In this document: piece after piece, positions 47,566 to 55,862 of the stretch | Numbering within the stretch: position 1 is the first letter of the stretch | Layout of the letters: every line of letters starts with the position of its first letter | Assembly (NCBI RefSeq): GCF_000761245.1 | Contig: NZ_AWOR01000068.1 | Location: forward strand, 434,001-498,000 | DNA from: Comamonas testosteroni | Lineage (GTDB): Bacteria; Pseudomonadota; Gammaproteobacteria; Burkholderiales; Burkholderiaceae_C | Reading direction: 5' to 3' | DNA length: 64,000 bases | Notes under the pieces: model-generated | Told to the model about the DNA's origin: nothing | The model's database searches: none | What the model saw: only the letters and a program-made list of their open reading frames with translations | Program-made: the position numbers and the translations under genes

Positions 47566-48558
47566 TCAGGGCAGGACCTTGATGTTTTGAATCAGGCTCA
47601 GGTTGTAGGCATCTGCCTGCTTGACCTTGGCCGGATCGATCAGCTTGGCGCTGACCAGGAAGTCGTAGCTGGCCTTGACCCGCGCATCGGTCATCACGCC
47701 AATGCCCAGCTTGGCGGCATCTCCGCCGGAGACCATATTCATTTCCTTGAGCTTGCCCACGCTGTAGGCCAGCTGTTCGTCGGTCATGTTGGGGTTGTCT
47801 TTCTTGATCAGGGCATTGGCCGGCGCGGGATCGGCAAGATAGCTCCTCCAGCCTTCCATGGAGGCGGTGACAAAGGCCTGCACCGCCTTGCTGCGCTCCT
47901 TGACCGTCTTGTCCATGCAGGAGATGGTGGTGGCATAGGCCGGGAAGCCCTGATCGCTGAACATCAGCGTATTCGCCTTGACGCCGGCCTTCTGAATCGC
48001 AAAGGGCTCGGAAGTCAGATAGCCTTGCTGGGCCGAATTTTTGTCCACCAGGAACGGCTGGATATTGAAGGTATAGGGCCGGGTCTGGGAGTCGGTGAAA
48101 CCATATTTAGCCTTGAGCCAGGGCCAGTAGCCGCGCTGCGCGGAGGCGGCGATCAGAATGGTCTTTCCCTTGAGGTCCTCGAACCGCTTCACGTCCTCGT
48201 GAGCGATCAGCACCTGTGGATCTTTCTGGAACACTGCTGCCACCGTGGTCACGGGAACGCCGCCCTCGCGCATCTGCACCATCTGCAGATCGCTGGAGCC
48301 CATGACACAGTCGGCCTGACCGGCGGCCATCATCTGCGTGATATTGACCTGGGGACCGCCCATCTTGATGCTGACATCGAGGCCGTGCTTTTTGTACAGC
48401 CCCGTGGCCACGGCCTGGTAGAAGCCGCCATGCTCGGCCTGGGCATACCAGTTGGTCATGTAGACGAATTTTTCCTCGGCATGGCCGAGGCCGCTCAGAC
48501 CGCAGGCCAGCATGGCCGCGCAGGTCAGGGGTTTGAGGAATTTGGCAGTCTTCATCAT
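47566..48558 (-). CDS. ABC transporter binding protein (NMT1/THI5-like)
   Basis: Predicted 330-residue periplasmic receptor. Signal peptide: MMKTAKFLKPLTCAAMLACG with cleavage near GHAEEK. The mature start FVYMTNWYAQAEHGGFYQAV and the PQVNITQMMAAGQADCVMGS region match the NMT1/THI5 class, whose ligands include pyrimidines, thiamin precursors and sulfonates. First transporter gene of the operon, directly after the creatininase-like gene. The ligand cannot be read from sequence. Confidence 0.88.
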   Translation of the reverse strand: MMKTAKFLKPLTCAAMLACGLSGLGHAEEKFVYMTNWYAQAEHGGFYQAVATGLYKKHGLDVSIKMGGPQVNITQMMAAGQADCVMGSSDLQMVQMREGGVPVTTVAAVFQKDPQVLIAHEDVKRFEDLKGKTILIAASAQRGYWPWLKAKYGFTDSQTRPYTFNIQPFLVDKNSAQQGYLTSEPFAIQKAGVKANTLMFSDQGFPAYATTISCMDKTVKERSKAVQAFVTASMEGWRSYLADPAPANALIKKDNPNMTDEQLAYSVGKLKEMNMVSGGDAAKLGIGVMTDARVKASYDFLVSAKLIDPAKVKQADAYNLSLIQNIKVLP

Positions 48559-48602
48559 GGCGGTTCTCCGAAGGTTTGAAACAGGCAAGGCGTGGAAAGG
48601 CG

Positions 48603-49460
48603 TCAGGCCAGGGCAGGCTCCACATGCCCCTGATGCTGGGCTCGGCCCCAGGTGGCTTCGTCGCGGCTGGCCCATTGCAGCTCATGCAGCTCGGCAATGG
48701 CGGCGGCCCAGCTGCGGGCCAGGGATTGCAGGATCTCCTGCCCCTGCTCCGCGGTTGCGGGGGTCGGGTCTCCTATGACTCCGCTGGGCCCGAAATCCCT
48801 GGCAGTCCAGGCGCAGGCGGGACGGCCGTCGGGCGACAGTAGGCTGGAGGGGAACACGGGTGGGTAGTTGATGACGGCCCGCTCCATGTGCACGGTCTGC
48901 GGTGCCAGCGCCAGCATCAGCGCGGTCTCGGCATGACCTGCATGCATGGCCAGCTTTTTCTCGAGGTTCGACAGGTACTGGCCTGCGACATGCGGCACGC
49001 GCCAGGTAAAGCTCGGCACCACGATGAAGTCGCCATGGCGCAGGCGCAGCTCGCGCGCCGCGATCTCCAGCACCTGTGGCTGGCCGCCGTGGCCGTTGAC
49101 GAACAGCAGCTTGCGAAAGCCTGCGCGATATACCGACTCGCCGATTTCATTGATCGTGGCCAGCAGGGTTTCGCCGCTCAAGGTCACCGTGCCTGGAAAG
49201 TGCAGATGCTCCTCCGACTTGCCATAAACGATGGGGGCCATGGCGAATGCAGGCACGGCAGGGGGCAGCTGCGCCATGGCGGCGCCAACCACGCCTGCCG
49301 CAATCGTTGCGTCCACCGAGCAAGGCAGATGCGGTCCATGCTGCTCCATGGCGCCCACAGGCAGCACGATCACGGTATTGGCCTTGTCTGGCAGGGCCGC
49401 AACCTCGGTCCAGCTCAGATAGGGCAGAAAGCGGTCGGCAGGGGTGTATCCGTGCAGCAT
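48603..49460 (-). CDS. Creatininase-family amidohydrolase
   Basis: Predicted 285-residue metal-dependent hydrolase. Ligand pattern: Glu39 and His41 (GAMEQHGPHL), Asp50 (CSVDATIA), His124 (VNGHGGQP) and the Glu in HAGHAETALM. Creatininase opens a cyclic amide; other members act on formamides and related rings. Within this operon a ring-opening or amide-cleaving step on a cyclic N-compound is inferred. Length is near normal for the family. Confidence 0.9.
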   Translation of the reverse strand: MLHGYTPADRFLPYLSWTEVAALPDKANTVIVLPVGAMEQHGPHLPCSVDATIAAGVVGAAMAQLPPAVPAFAMAPIVYGKSEEHLHFPGTVTLSGETLLATINEIGESVYRAGFRKLLFVNGHGGQPQVLEIAARELRLRHGDFIVVPSFTWRVPHVAGQYLSNLEKKLAMHAGHAETALMLALAPQTVHMERAVINYPPVFPSSLLSPDGRPACAWTARDFGPSGVIGDPTPATAEQGQEILQSLARSWAAAIAELHELQWASRDEATWGRAQHQGHVEPALA

Positions 49461-49488
49461 GGGTTCTCCGGGGTGAGTGATGAATGGG

Positions 49489-49950
49489 TCAACGCAAGGG
49501 CAGATAGGCCGTGGCCTCCACCTCGATCAGAATGTCCGGCGTGGGCAACATGCCCGTCACCTCGACCACCGTGGAAGCCGGTGATTCGGCAGGAAAAAAC
49601 AGCTTGCGTACACGGCTGTATTGCGGGAACTGGTCCAGATTGCGGAAGTACTGCACCAGCTTGAAGACATCCGACATCTGGCCGCCGGCGGCCTCCACCG
49701 TCTGGCGAATGCGGTCCAGCACCCACCAGCTCTGTGCCAGGATCGGGCCCTCCTTGATGTCGGTGCTGAATTCACCGGTACGCCCGATCAGCGCCGCCGC
49801 TTCAGCAGGAATGTCGGCATAGCCACGCACGATGCGATTGGCACCCGGGTCAACGGCGATCACGCCCGACAGGAACACCAGATCGCCCGCCCGCCGCCAG
49901 GCCGCATAGCGTGCCAGGGGCTGGGCAATGCCTGTGGTATCTGTACTCAT
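49489..49950 (-). CDS. RidA-family protein lacking the key arginine
   Basis: Predicted 153-residue RidA/YjgF/Rut-C fold protein. It has the LVFLSGVIAVDP start and ILIEVEATAYLPL end of the family. RidA enzymes that hydrolyse 2-aminoacrylate-type imines have Arg in a PAR(S/T) motif; here the segment reads ESPASTVVEV, with Ser instead. It may therefore bind another ligand or catalyse another step, as other Rid subgroups seem to. It overlaps the amidohydrolase stop (ATGA). Confidence 0.85.
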   Translation of the reverse strand: MSTDTTGIAQPLARYAAWRRAGDLVFLSGVIAVDPGANRIVRGYADIPAEAAALIGRTGEFSTDIKEGPILAQSWWVLDRIRQTVEAAGGQMSDVFKLVQYFRNLDQFPQYSRVRKLFFPAESPASTVVEVTGMLPTPDILIEVEATAYLPLR

Positions 49951-51242
49951 GCAACGCTCCGTTCAATGCAGGGTGTGAACCAGGCAGCCAGCGGCTCTCC
50001 GTTGCTGACGCGCCCCTCGCGCATCACCACACGGCGGTGGCTACGGGATGGAAAGCCGCTGACGCTGGACTGAGGAAGGATCACCAGATCGGCTGTCGCG
50101 CCTGGCTGCAGCGGCAGGCGGCCGACACCGTGACCCAGCCAATCGCGGCGACAGACGCTGTCGCTCCACTCGTCAAAGGCCGAAGTCAGCTGCGCGGCCG
50201 CCACTGCGGTACTCAGCGCCTCCAGCGGATCGAAACTGCCCAGCGGGCAGAAAGGGTCCTGCACGTTGTCGCTGGAGATCATCAGCGGTATGCCGCGCGC
50301 CCTTGCCTCCTTGACCAGCGTCAGACCTCGCTGCCGCGGCGTGACACCGGTTTGCGCGTCCTGCAGCAGCAGGTTCGTCACCGGCAAGCTGACCATGGTG
50401 ATGGGAGTGCTGACCACCGCATCCAGCGTGCGCAGCGCCTGCTCCAGCGGTTGTGCCGCCAGCGCGCAGGTATGGCCGCAGACCACACGGCCTTCGAAAC
50501 GCAGTTCCTTGAGCAGCGCGGCCGTGGTGGCTAGCCCCTGGGCTGCGGGGTTGAGTTCCTCATCCACATGCAGGTCCACGTCCAGGCCGTGCTGCTGCGC
50601 GGCCTCAAGCAGATTGCGCAAGGCCTGCGGGCTCCAGTTGGTGGAATGGACAAAGCCGCCGAGTAAGGCCCCCGCGCCACTGAGCGCCACCTGCTTGGCC
50701 AGACGCATCGCCACACCGCGTTCCTCATACAGATGCAGGGGAATCAGGCTGACGCGCTCGAGCAGCACACGCCCCGCCCATTCCTGCGCCAGCTCGCGCA
50801 GCACTTCCCAGGCCACGGGCACCGAGTCCGGCTCCCACCAGTCGCAATGGCTGCGTGCATGCGAAACACCGGCTTCATAGGCCCATTGCAGGCCCTGACT
50901 CGCACGGTGGCGCACATCGGCTGCCGTCCAGTTCTGCTTGTCCACCATCATCGCCTCTATCGCTGCCAGCAGGCCCGGCTTCACCGGTCCCATGCGCTCC
51001 AGCGTGAACGCCTTGTCCAGATGCAGATGCGCGTCCACCATGGTCGGCAGCACCAGCGCTCCTTGCAGATCCCAGACCTGGGAGCTGAAGCTGCGCGGCA
51101 GTCCCGGGGCTTCGGCGGCTATGGCCGCAATGCGCCCGTTGGCGATTTCCAGGCGCGACAGCGGCATCTCGCTGCGCTGCCCCAGGGCCGCGAGCAACCA
51201 GTGCGGCAGCCGTGCATTGCAGAGTGTCAGATGTGAGGACAT
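49947..51242 (-). CDS. Cytosine-deaminase-like amidohydrolase
   Basis: Predicted 431-residue enzyme of the metal-dependent amidohydrolase superfamily, closest in motif layout to CodA-type deaminases: DAHLHLDKAF (metal HxH), DVDLHVDEELNP (His and Glu of the active site), VVCGHTCAL and ISSDNVQDPFCPLG (metal Asp). The probable reaction is hydrolytic deamination of an N-heterocycle with release of ammonia; the ring is unknown. Start at MSSHLTL with AGGAG before it; the longer frame upstream overlaps the next gene. Confidence 0.87.
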   Translation of the reverse strand: MSSHLTLCNARLPHWLLAALGQRSEMPLSRLEIANGRIAAIAAEAPGLPRSFSSQVWDLQGALVLPTMVDAHLHLDKAFTLERMGPVKPGLLAAIEAMMVDKQNWTAADVRHRASQGLQWAYEAGVSHARSHCDWWEPDSVPVAWEVLRELAQEWAGRVLLERVSLIPLHLYEERGVAMRLAKQVALSGAGALLGGFVHSTNWSPQALRNLLEAAQQHGLDVDLHVDEELNPAAQGLATTAALLKELRFEGRVVCGHTCALAAQPLEQALRTLDAVVSTPITMVSLPVTNLLLQDAQTGVTPRQRGLTLVKEARARGIPLMISSDNVQDPFCPLGSFDPLEALSTAVAAAQLTSAFDEWSDSVCRRDWLGHGVGRLPLQPGATADLVILPQSSVSGFPSRSHRRVVMREGRVSNGEPLAAWFTPCIERSVA

Positions 51243-51253
51243 GGAGAGCTCTC

Positions 51254-51841
51254 CTAGGCAAAGCGGCGCATGGCCCGGCCGACATGGGCCTTGAAGGACT
51301 GCAGCCGAGATGGCGTTGCCACGTTCATGTGGTAGCAGGCGTGATAGTCGATACGCGCCTTGCCGCCCGTGAGGATGCGCAGATAGCGCGTGATGCATTT
51401 GCGCGGTGGATCCCCCATGAACAGCGCGGTCCAGCGCGGGCGCCCGTAAGTCACTACCGCCGCAATGCGCTTGAGATGGGTCAGCGCCGGTTTGACGTTC
51501 TGCGGATCGCTGATGTCGAAGGCCACACCGGGCATCAGCACGCGATCGAAGAACCCCTTGAGCATGGCCGGCAAACCAAAGCACCAGGTCGGAAAGCAGA
51601 AGACCACCGCCTCGGCCCACAGCAGGCGATCCACATAGCGCTGCACCGGCAGCCGGTTCTGCGGCACCTCGTGATAGCCCAGGCGTTCCTCGCGGGACAT
51701 CACGGGATTGAACCCTTCCGCATACAGGTCGCAGTCATCGACCTCATGCCCGGCGCCGCGCAACTGCTGTACCACCTCGGCATGCAATGCGGCCTGATAG
51801 CTGGTTTCCACAGGATGGGAAAAGATCACAAGCACTCGCAT
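51254..51841 (-). CDS. NAD(P)H-dependent flavodoxin-fold oxidoreductase
   Basis: Predicted 195-residue flavodoxin-fold protein of the Kef-type/NQO family. The start VLVIFSHPVETSYQAALHAE fits FMN-phosphate binding and VVFCFPTWCFGLPAMLKGFF is the family signature. It could pass electrons from NAD(P)H to quinones, flavins or the adjacent ferredoxin. Lies between the ferredoxin and the amidohydrolase, 9-11 bp from each. Confidence 0.85.
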   Translation of the reverse strand: MRVLVIFSHPVETSYQAALHAEVVQQLRGAGHEVDDCDLYAEGFNPVMSREERLGYHEVPQNRLPVQRYVDRLLWAEAVVFCFPTWCFGLPAMLKGFFDRVLMPGVAFDISDPQNVKPALTHLKRIAAVVTYGRPRWTALFMGDPPRKCITRYLRILTGGKARIDYHACYHMNVATPSRLQSFKAHVGRAMRRFA

Positions 51842-51850
51842 GTCGGCCCT

Positions 51851-52153
51851 TCAAAGATCCAGGCTCAGAGCTGCGCCGCGATTGCGTGCGCAGCACAAAG
51901 CCACATGCGTGCTGCGCTCCTCATCGGTCAGGCAGCGGTCATGGTGCTCGGGATCACCGGCCGTCCAGCGAGTGACGCAAGTTCCGCAAATGCCTTGCTC
52001 GCACACCGTCTCTATGGCCACACCGGCCAGTTGCAGCACATCGGTGATGCGCTCTCCGGGCTCCACCGGCAAGCGCAATCCCTGACGCAGCAATACCAGC
52101 TCAAAGCCTTGTTCTACGGGCGTTTCCAGAGTATCCGGGGCAATGTTCTGCAT
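51851..52153 (-). CDS. Stand-alone 2Fe-2S ferredoxin
   Basis: Predicted 100-residue plant-type ferredoxin, like the C-terminal domain of VanB-type oxygenase reductases. Iron ligands: VCEQGICGTCVTRW (Cys-x4-Cys-x2-Cys) and a further Cys in VALCCARN. First gene of the nine-gene operon. No oxygenase partner is encoded in the window beside it, so its acceptor is an open question. A GGATGG stretch precedes the ATG by 7 bases. Confidence 0.9.
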   Translation of the reverse strand: MQNIAPDTLETPVEQGFELVLLRQGLRLPVEPGERITDVLQLAGVAIETVCEQGICGTCVTRWTAGDPEHHDRCLTDEERSTHVALCCARNRGAALSLDL

Positions 52154-52168
52154 GATTGACCATCCGAT

Positions 52169-52184
52169 TTGATCGACTGGTCAA
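52169..52184. promoter_or_regulatory. RutR-like operator over the operon start
   Basis: TTGATCGACTGGTCAA matches 12 of the 14 fixed bases of the E. coli RutR site TTGACCA-NN-TGGTCAA. An additional half site TTGACCA lies at 52156-52162. The main site covers the RNA start expected from the sigma-54 promoter, the right place for a repressor. The adjacent regulator gene encodes a RutR-like protein. Confidence 0.75.
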
Positions 52185-52189
52185 ATCTA

Positions 52190-52205
52190 AGCAAACGGTG
52201 TGCCA
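52190..52205 (-). promoter_or_regulatory. Sigma-54 promoter of the nine-gene operon
   Basis: On the minus strand: TGGCAC-ACCGT-TTGCT, full match to TGGCAY-N5-TTGCW. Start of RNA expected near 52179, about 26 bases before the ferredoxin ATG. Confidence 0.82.
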
Positions 52206-52246
52206 AAACACGCCAGGGAGAGCTACCCGCCTGCCGCCCGGCCACC

Positions 52247-52263
52247 TGCACCAGGCTTGCGCA
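52247..52263 (-). promoter_or_regulatory. NtrC-like site before the nine-gene operon
   Basis: TGCACCAGGCTTGCGCA agrees with TGCAC(C/T)A-N3-TGGTGCA at 12 of 14 positions. Its centre is about 77 bases before the expected RNA start. A TGGTGC half lies nearby at 52278-52283 inside the regulator gene's 3' end. Confidence 0.5.
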
Positions 52264-52271
52264 GAGCATCT

Positions 52272-52901
52272 TCAAATTGGTGCCAGACCACAGCTCAACA
52301 GCACGGAAGTGGTGAGCTCCCGGGCGATATGCTCGCGATCCAGCGGCTGGTCGTCGGCGCACTCCAACATGACCCTGGCCTGCACCGCATAGTCCGCATA
52401 GTGCTGGGTCATGCCCCAGATCTGCATCAGCAGCACGCGCGCATCGAGGCTGCGCATGCGGCCCTGCGCGATCCAGGCGTTGATCAGATTCACCTTCTGC
52501 GCCGTGGAGCTCAGCGCGACAGGCCAGTATTGATGCAGACGCAAGCCACCACCCAGCACCTCGTTGGTGAAGATGCGCGACAGGGCCGGATTGTCCAGCG
52601 CATAGTCCAGCTTGCGCCGCACATAGTTGCCGATGATCTGCGCCGGATCGTCCAGTGCAGGATCGAACGCAAATGCCGCCGACCAGGCCTCCAGCAGCGC
52701 ATAGAGCAGTTCGTCATACAAGGCCTGTTTGCTCTCGATGTAGTAATGCAGCTGGGGCTTGGTCAGGCCCGCTCTTTCCGCGATCGCCTGCGTGGATGCG
52801 CCCTTGAAACCATGGCTGCTGAACTCCGCAATCGCAGCCTCGCGGATGGCTTGCAGAATCTGCTCTCGGGAGCGGCGGGCAACAGGCGTGGAATCGGTCA
52901 T
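52272..52901 (-). CDS. RutR-like TetR-family regulator
   Basis: Predicted 209-residue repressor. N-terminal TetR helix-turn-helix: REQILQAIREAAIAEFSSHG, ASTQAIAERAGLTKPQLHYY. The C-terminal domain resembles the pyrimidine-sensing RutR group (YVRRKLDYALDNPALSRIFT; NEVLGGG). Start at MTDSTPV; an ATG at 52949 overlapping the DUF4198 stop would add 16 residues and would couple the two genes. The RutR-like operator 88-103 bases downstream of its stop is its likely target. Confidence 0.85.
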   Translation of the reverse strand: MTDSTPVARRSREQILQAIREAAIAEFSSHGFKGASTQAIAERAGLTKPQLHYYIESKQALYDELLYALLEAWSAAFAFDPALDDPAQIIGNYVRRKLDYALDNPALSRIFTNEVLGGGLRLHQYWPVALSSTAQKVNLINAWIAQGRMRSLDARVLLMQIWGMTQHYADYAVQARVMLECADDQPLDREHIARELTTSVLLSCGLAPI

Positions 52902-52948
52902 GGCAGCAGGCTGTGAAACGGATCTTGAACTGACGGAACGCGGCTTCA

Positions 52949-53680
52949 TCAATGCACGGCAAAGCGCAGCAGATACTCGTAGCTGTTCTCGGTTGTCATG
53001 GGATCGCCCTGCACCGGCTGGCGCAGTATGGCCTGCAGCGTATTGCTGCCGACAGCCGGCGTCATGGTCGCCTGCCCTTGCGCGTCCGTCACCGTGGGAG
53101 AGCCGCTCTCTCCCCAGGACAGCCTGACGCCGGGCTGCGGCTTGCCATGCAGCAACACCTGCAGCTTGAGCGGCTGCCCGGCATGGGGAGACTGTCCCTG
53201 AAGCGGCACCACCTCGAACATCTGGCCCAGCGGCTTTTGCGTGACAGCGCCCCACTGCACCACGGTCTTGTGGAACTTGCGCGCATGCACGCCGCGCACC
53301 GCACCGGGGTTCTGGTCCATGGGCAAAGGCAACATGGCGCCCTCGGCACCCGTACTGCTGAAGTAGCCGTTATCGAGCTCCACCGCGATCAGGGCAGCCC
53401 TGGCATCGGGCCTGATGCGGATGCCGCCCTGCACATTCTGTACGGCGCTGGGCACTTCACGGCCGCGCAGGTCGTAGGCATGCACACGCTGCAGCTTGGC
53501 CGGGTCGAAGGCTTCTGTCCTGCCTTCATGACCGCCAAACTGCATGACATAGCCGCCCTGCGCGTCGGGCTCCAGCCAGACGTTATGGGCAGAAGCCGGA
53601 TGCGCGCAGAGCAGCCAGGCAGCGGCCGTGGTGCACAGAATGCGCGCGATGATGTGGTGACGTGTCCTGCAAACAGACAT
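52949..53680 (-). CDS. DUF4198 periplasmic protein (nickel-uptake type)
   Basis: Predicted 243-residue exported protein. Signal peptide residues 1-31 ending AHPASAHN; the HNVWLEPDAQGGYVMQFGGH start is typical of DUF4198 proteins. Members such as NikK-type proteins assist nickel or cobalt uptake. It follows a TonB receptor by 15 bp, facing urease genes, so nickel supply for urease is the best inference. A C-terminal Ig-like segment (PGVRLSWGESGSPTVTDAQG) is visible. Confidence 0.8.
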   Translation of the reverse strand: MSVCRTRHHIIARILCTTAAAWLLCAHPASAHNVWLEPDAQGGYVMQFGGHEGRTEAFDPAKLQRVHAYDLRGREVPSAVQNVQGGIRIRPDARAALIAVELDNGYFSSTGAEGAMLPLPMDQNPGAVRGVHARKFHKTVVQWGAVTQKPLGQMFEVVPLQGQSPHAGQPLKLQVLLHGKPQPGVRLSWGESGSPTVTDAQGQATMTPAVGSNTLQAILRQPVQGDPMTTENSYEYLLRFAVH

Positions 53681-53695
53681 GGAGGCTCCGAAAAA

Positions 53696-55750
53696 TCATA
53701 AGGAAAACTGCAGGCCCAGCTGCACGCTGCGCGGCGCGCCGGGCGCGACCAGACGCTGGCCGGCAATCATGGTGGTGGTACTGGCATAGCGGGTGTTGGC
53801 GGCATTGCGCAGCCACAGGCTCAGGCGGGCGTTGCGCGCGATGTTGGCGGGCAGACGGTATTGCAGGCCCAGATCCAGCCAGCGATAGCTGCCTGCCCAT
53901 TCGGTATTGCCGGTGTTGATGGGCGCGCGGCCCACATGGCGCAGCAATCCATGCACGGAGACATCGCTGCGCGGCATCCAGCGCGCATGCAAGGTGCTGG
54001 TGTACTCGGGCACGGCCACCACGCGCCGGCCCAGCAGTGCGGCGTTCGCGTTCTGCGTGACTTCGGAGCGATTGTGGCCATAGGCCCATTCCACATGCCA
54101 GTGACGGCTGGGCAGCCAGTGCAGTTGCAGCTCGACGCCCTTGCGCACGGTCGCTCCCAGGTTTTCATACTCGCCGGGGGCCGTGTTGCGTATTTCATGG
54201 CTGGAGCCGATGCGGTAGAGCGAGGCATCGATCAGCCAATGGGCCGATGGCTTCCACTCCACACCCAGCTCGCTCTGGCGAAAGATATTGGCATGCAGAT
54301 CGCTGTTGCGCAGCGCGTATTTGGCAAAGTCGCTGGGCAGCGCAAAGCCTTGCGACCAGCTGGCCCGCACGGCTGTCCTGGCATTGAGCTGCACCAGTGC
54401 CCCCAGCTTGGGGCTGGCATGGCTGCGGCCCTGCATGCGATTGCATTCATCGCCACCGGCCTCCGCCCCCAGCAGACGGCAGCGGCCGTCAAAGTGGTCC
54501 CAGCGCAGGGCCGCCGTGGTCTGCAACCAGGCCGTTGGCTGCCAGCCAGCCTGGCCGTAGATCGCCGTGTTGTCGAGCCGCGTATTGCGATCATTCAATG
54601 CAGGACCTGTGCGCCGGCGGTCGAGCAATCCATCCCAGTAGCCATAGTCGGTGGACTCACGCACCTGCTCCAGACCAAGCATCCAGTTCAGCTCGCGCGC
54701 CGCCAGGCGGGACTTGCCGCCGACATTCAGCCCCGCTCCCAGCACGCTGCGGTCATAGCGCTCCTCGCGCTGCATCCAGGTGGCGCTGCGCGGGCGGGTG
54801 AACCAGCGCACAAAATCCTGCTGCGTGCCGTAGACAAAGCCCAGCAGCCGGGTATCGGCATCCAGTGCGTACTGCGCATCCAGACGCAGCGTGCCAAAGT
54901 GCTTGTCGGCACCATCGCCCACCACACGGCTGTCCTTGCCCTGAGGATTCTCTCGCCATTGCGCTTCGGTCAGGTAGCCGGGCGAGTCGCCACGCGCCTC
55001 GTGCCAGCGGCCGGACAGCGAGATATCGAGCTTTTCATGCACATGGTGCTTCCAGGTACCGCTGATGGTGCTGCGCTCATGACGCGAGGCGGGCCGCGCT
55101 CCGTCACCGCGCGAATGCTGGGCCGCCAGATTGAGCTGATCGCCCCCCTCCAGCCCGCGCCCGAGAGCGGCCTGTGCATCGAACATGCCGTGCGAACCGG
55201 CACTGACATCCAGCTCCGTATAACTGCCGCTGCGCCGCGTGCGCAGCTCCAGCAATCCGGCGCGGTTGTAATTGCCCTGCAGCACCGACACGGGACCGCG
55301 ATAGACATTGAGCTGATCCAGCTCCAGCGGCACCACCACATTGAGATCGAAATAGCCATCGGCATGCGACATGGCTTCGTTGAGCGGGATCCCGTCCAGT
55401 GTGGCCGCCACATCGCCGCCATGGCCTCCGCCGCCAAAGCCGCGCAACACCAGCGCATTGGCCACACCGCTGAGCTGGTAGTGATTGACATGCATGCCGG
55501 GCACCAGACTCCACAGCGACTCCACTTCCTGTCTGGGCTGCTCGCGAATCTCGTCGCGCCTGAACTCGGTGACGGAAAACGCGCGTTGCGCCTCATCCAG
55601 TGCCTGTCCCTTGACCATGGCGCTCACCTGCACCTCGGGCAATGTCTTGTCACCGTCCTGACCCGCCCTCGCCCACACCGCGCCCGTACAAAGGGCCGCA
55701 CACCCACAGGTCAACAAACCCTGTCTTGCGGCAGCCCGCAAAAGCGGCAT
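53696..55750 (-). CDS. TonB-dependent outer-membrane receptor, probably nickel
   Basis: Predicted 684-residue receptor. Signal peptide ends near AVWARAGQ; plug domain includes MVKGQALDEAQRAFSVTEF and VANALVLRGFGGGGHGGDVA; the beta-barrel ends in a terminal Leu-containing strand (VQLGLQFSL). The start at MPLLRAAARQ was chosen because AGGAAAGG precedes it and because the sigma-54 promoter puts the RNA start at about 55780, excluding earlier Met codons. Partnership with DUF4198 and urease suggests Ni transport; the ligand is not proven. Confidence 0.88.
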   Translation of the reverse strand: MPLLRAAARQGLLTCGCAALCTGAVWARAGQDGDKTLPEVQVSAMVKGQALDEAQRAFSVTEFRRDEIREQPRQEVESLWSLVPGMHVNHYQLSGVANALVLRGFGGGGHGGDVAATLDGIPLNEAMSHADGYFDLNVVVPLELDQLNVYRGPVSVLQGNYNRAGLLELRTRRSGSYTELDVSAGSHGMFDAQAALGRGLEGGDQLNLAAQHSRGDGARPASRHERSTISGTWKHHVHEKLDISLSGRWHEARGDSPGYLTEAQWRENPQGKDSRVVGDGADKHFGTLRLDAQYALDADTRLLGFVYGTQQDFVRWFTRPRSATWMQREERYDRSVLGAGLNVGGKSRLAARELNWMLGLEQVRESTDYGYWDGLLDRRRTGPALNDRNTRLDNTAIYGQAGWQPTAWLQTTAALRWDHFDGRCRLLGAEAGGDECNRMQGRSHASPKLGALVQLNARTAVRASWSQGFALPSDFAKYALRNSDLHANIFRQSELGVEWKPSAHWLIDASLYRIGSSHEIRNTAPGEYENLGATVRKGVELQLHWLPSRHWHVEWAYGHNRSEVTQNANAALLGRRVVAVPEYTSTLHARWMPRSDVSVHGLLRHVGRAPINTGNTEWAGSYRWLDLGLQYRLPANIARNARLSLWLRNAANTRYASTTTMIAGQRLVAPGAPRSVQLGLQFSL

Positions 55751-55791
55751 GCCTTTCCTGTTCAACAGTCCTTGATACATGCACCAGAAAA

Positions 55792-55807
55792 GCAAGGTCC
55801 GTGCCAC
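55792..55807 (-). promoter_or_regulatory. Sigma-54 promoter of the TonB receptor operon
   Basis: On the minus strand: TGGCAC-GGACC-TTGCT, full match to the -24/-12 consensus. RNA start expected near 55780, 30 bases before the chosen ATG at 55750. Confidence 0.82.
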
Positions 55808-55862
55808 ACACTGCACCGCCATAGCCCCGCAATGCACCAAGAAGTGTCCGCCGCGGCATCCC

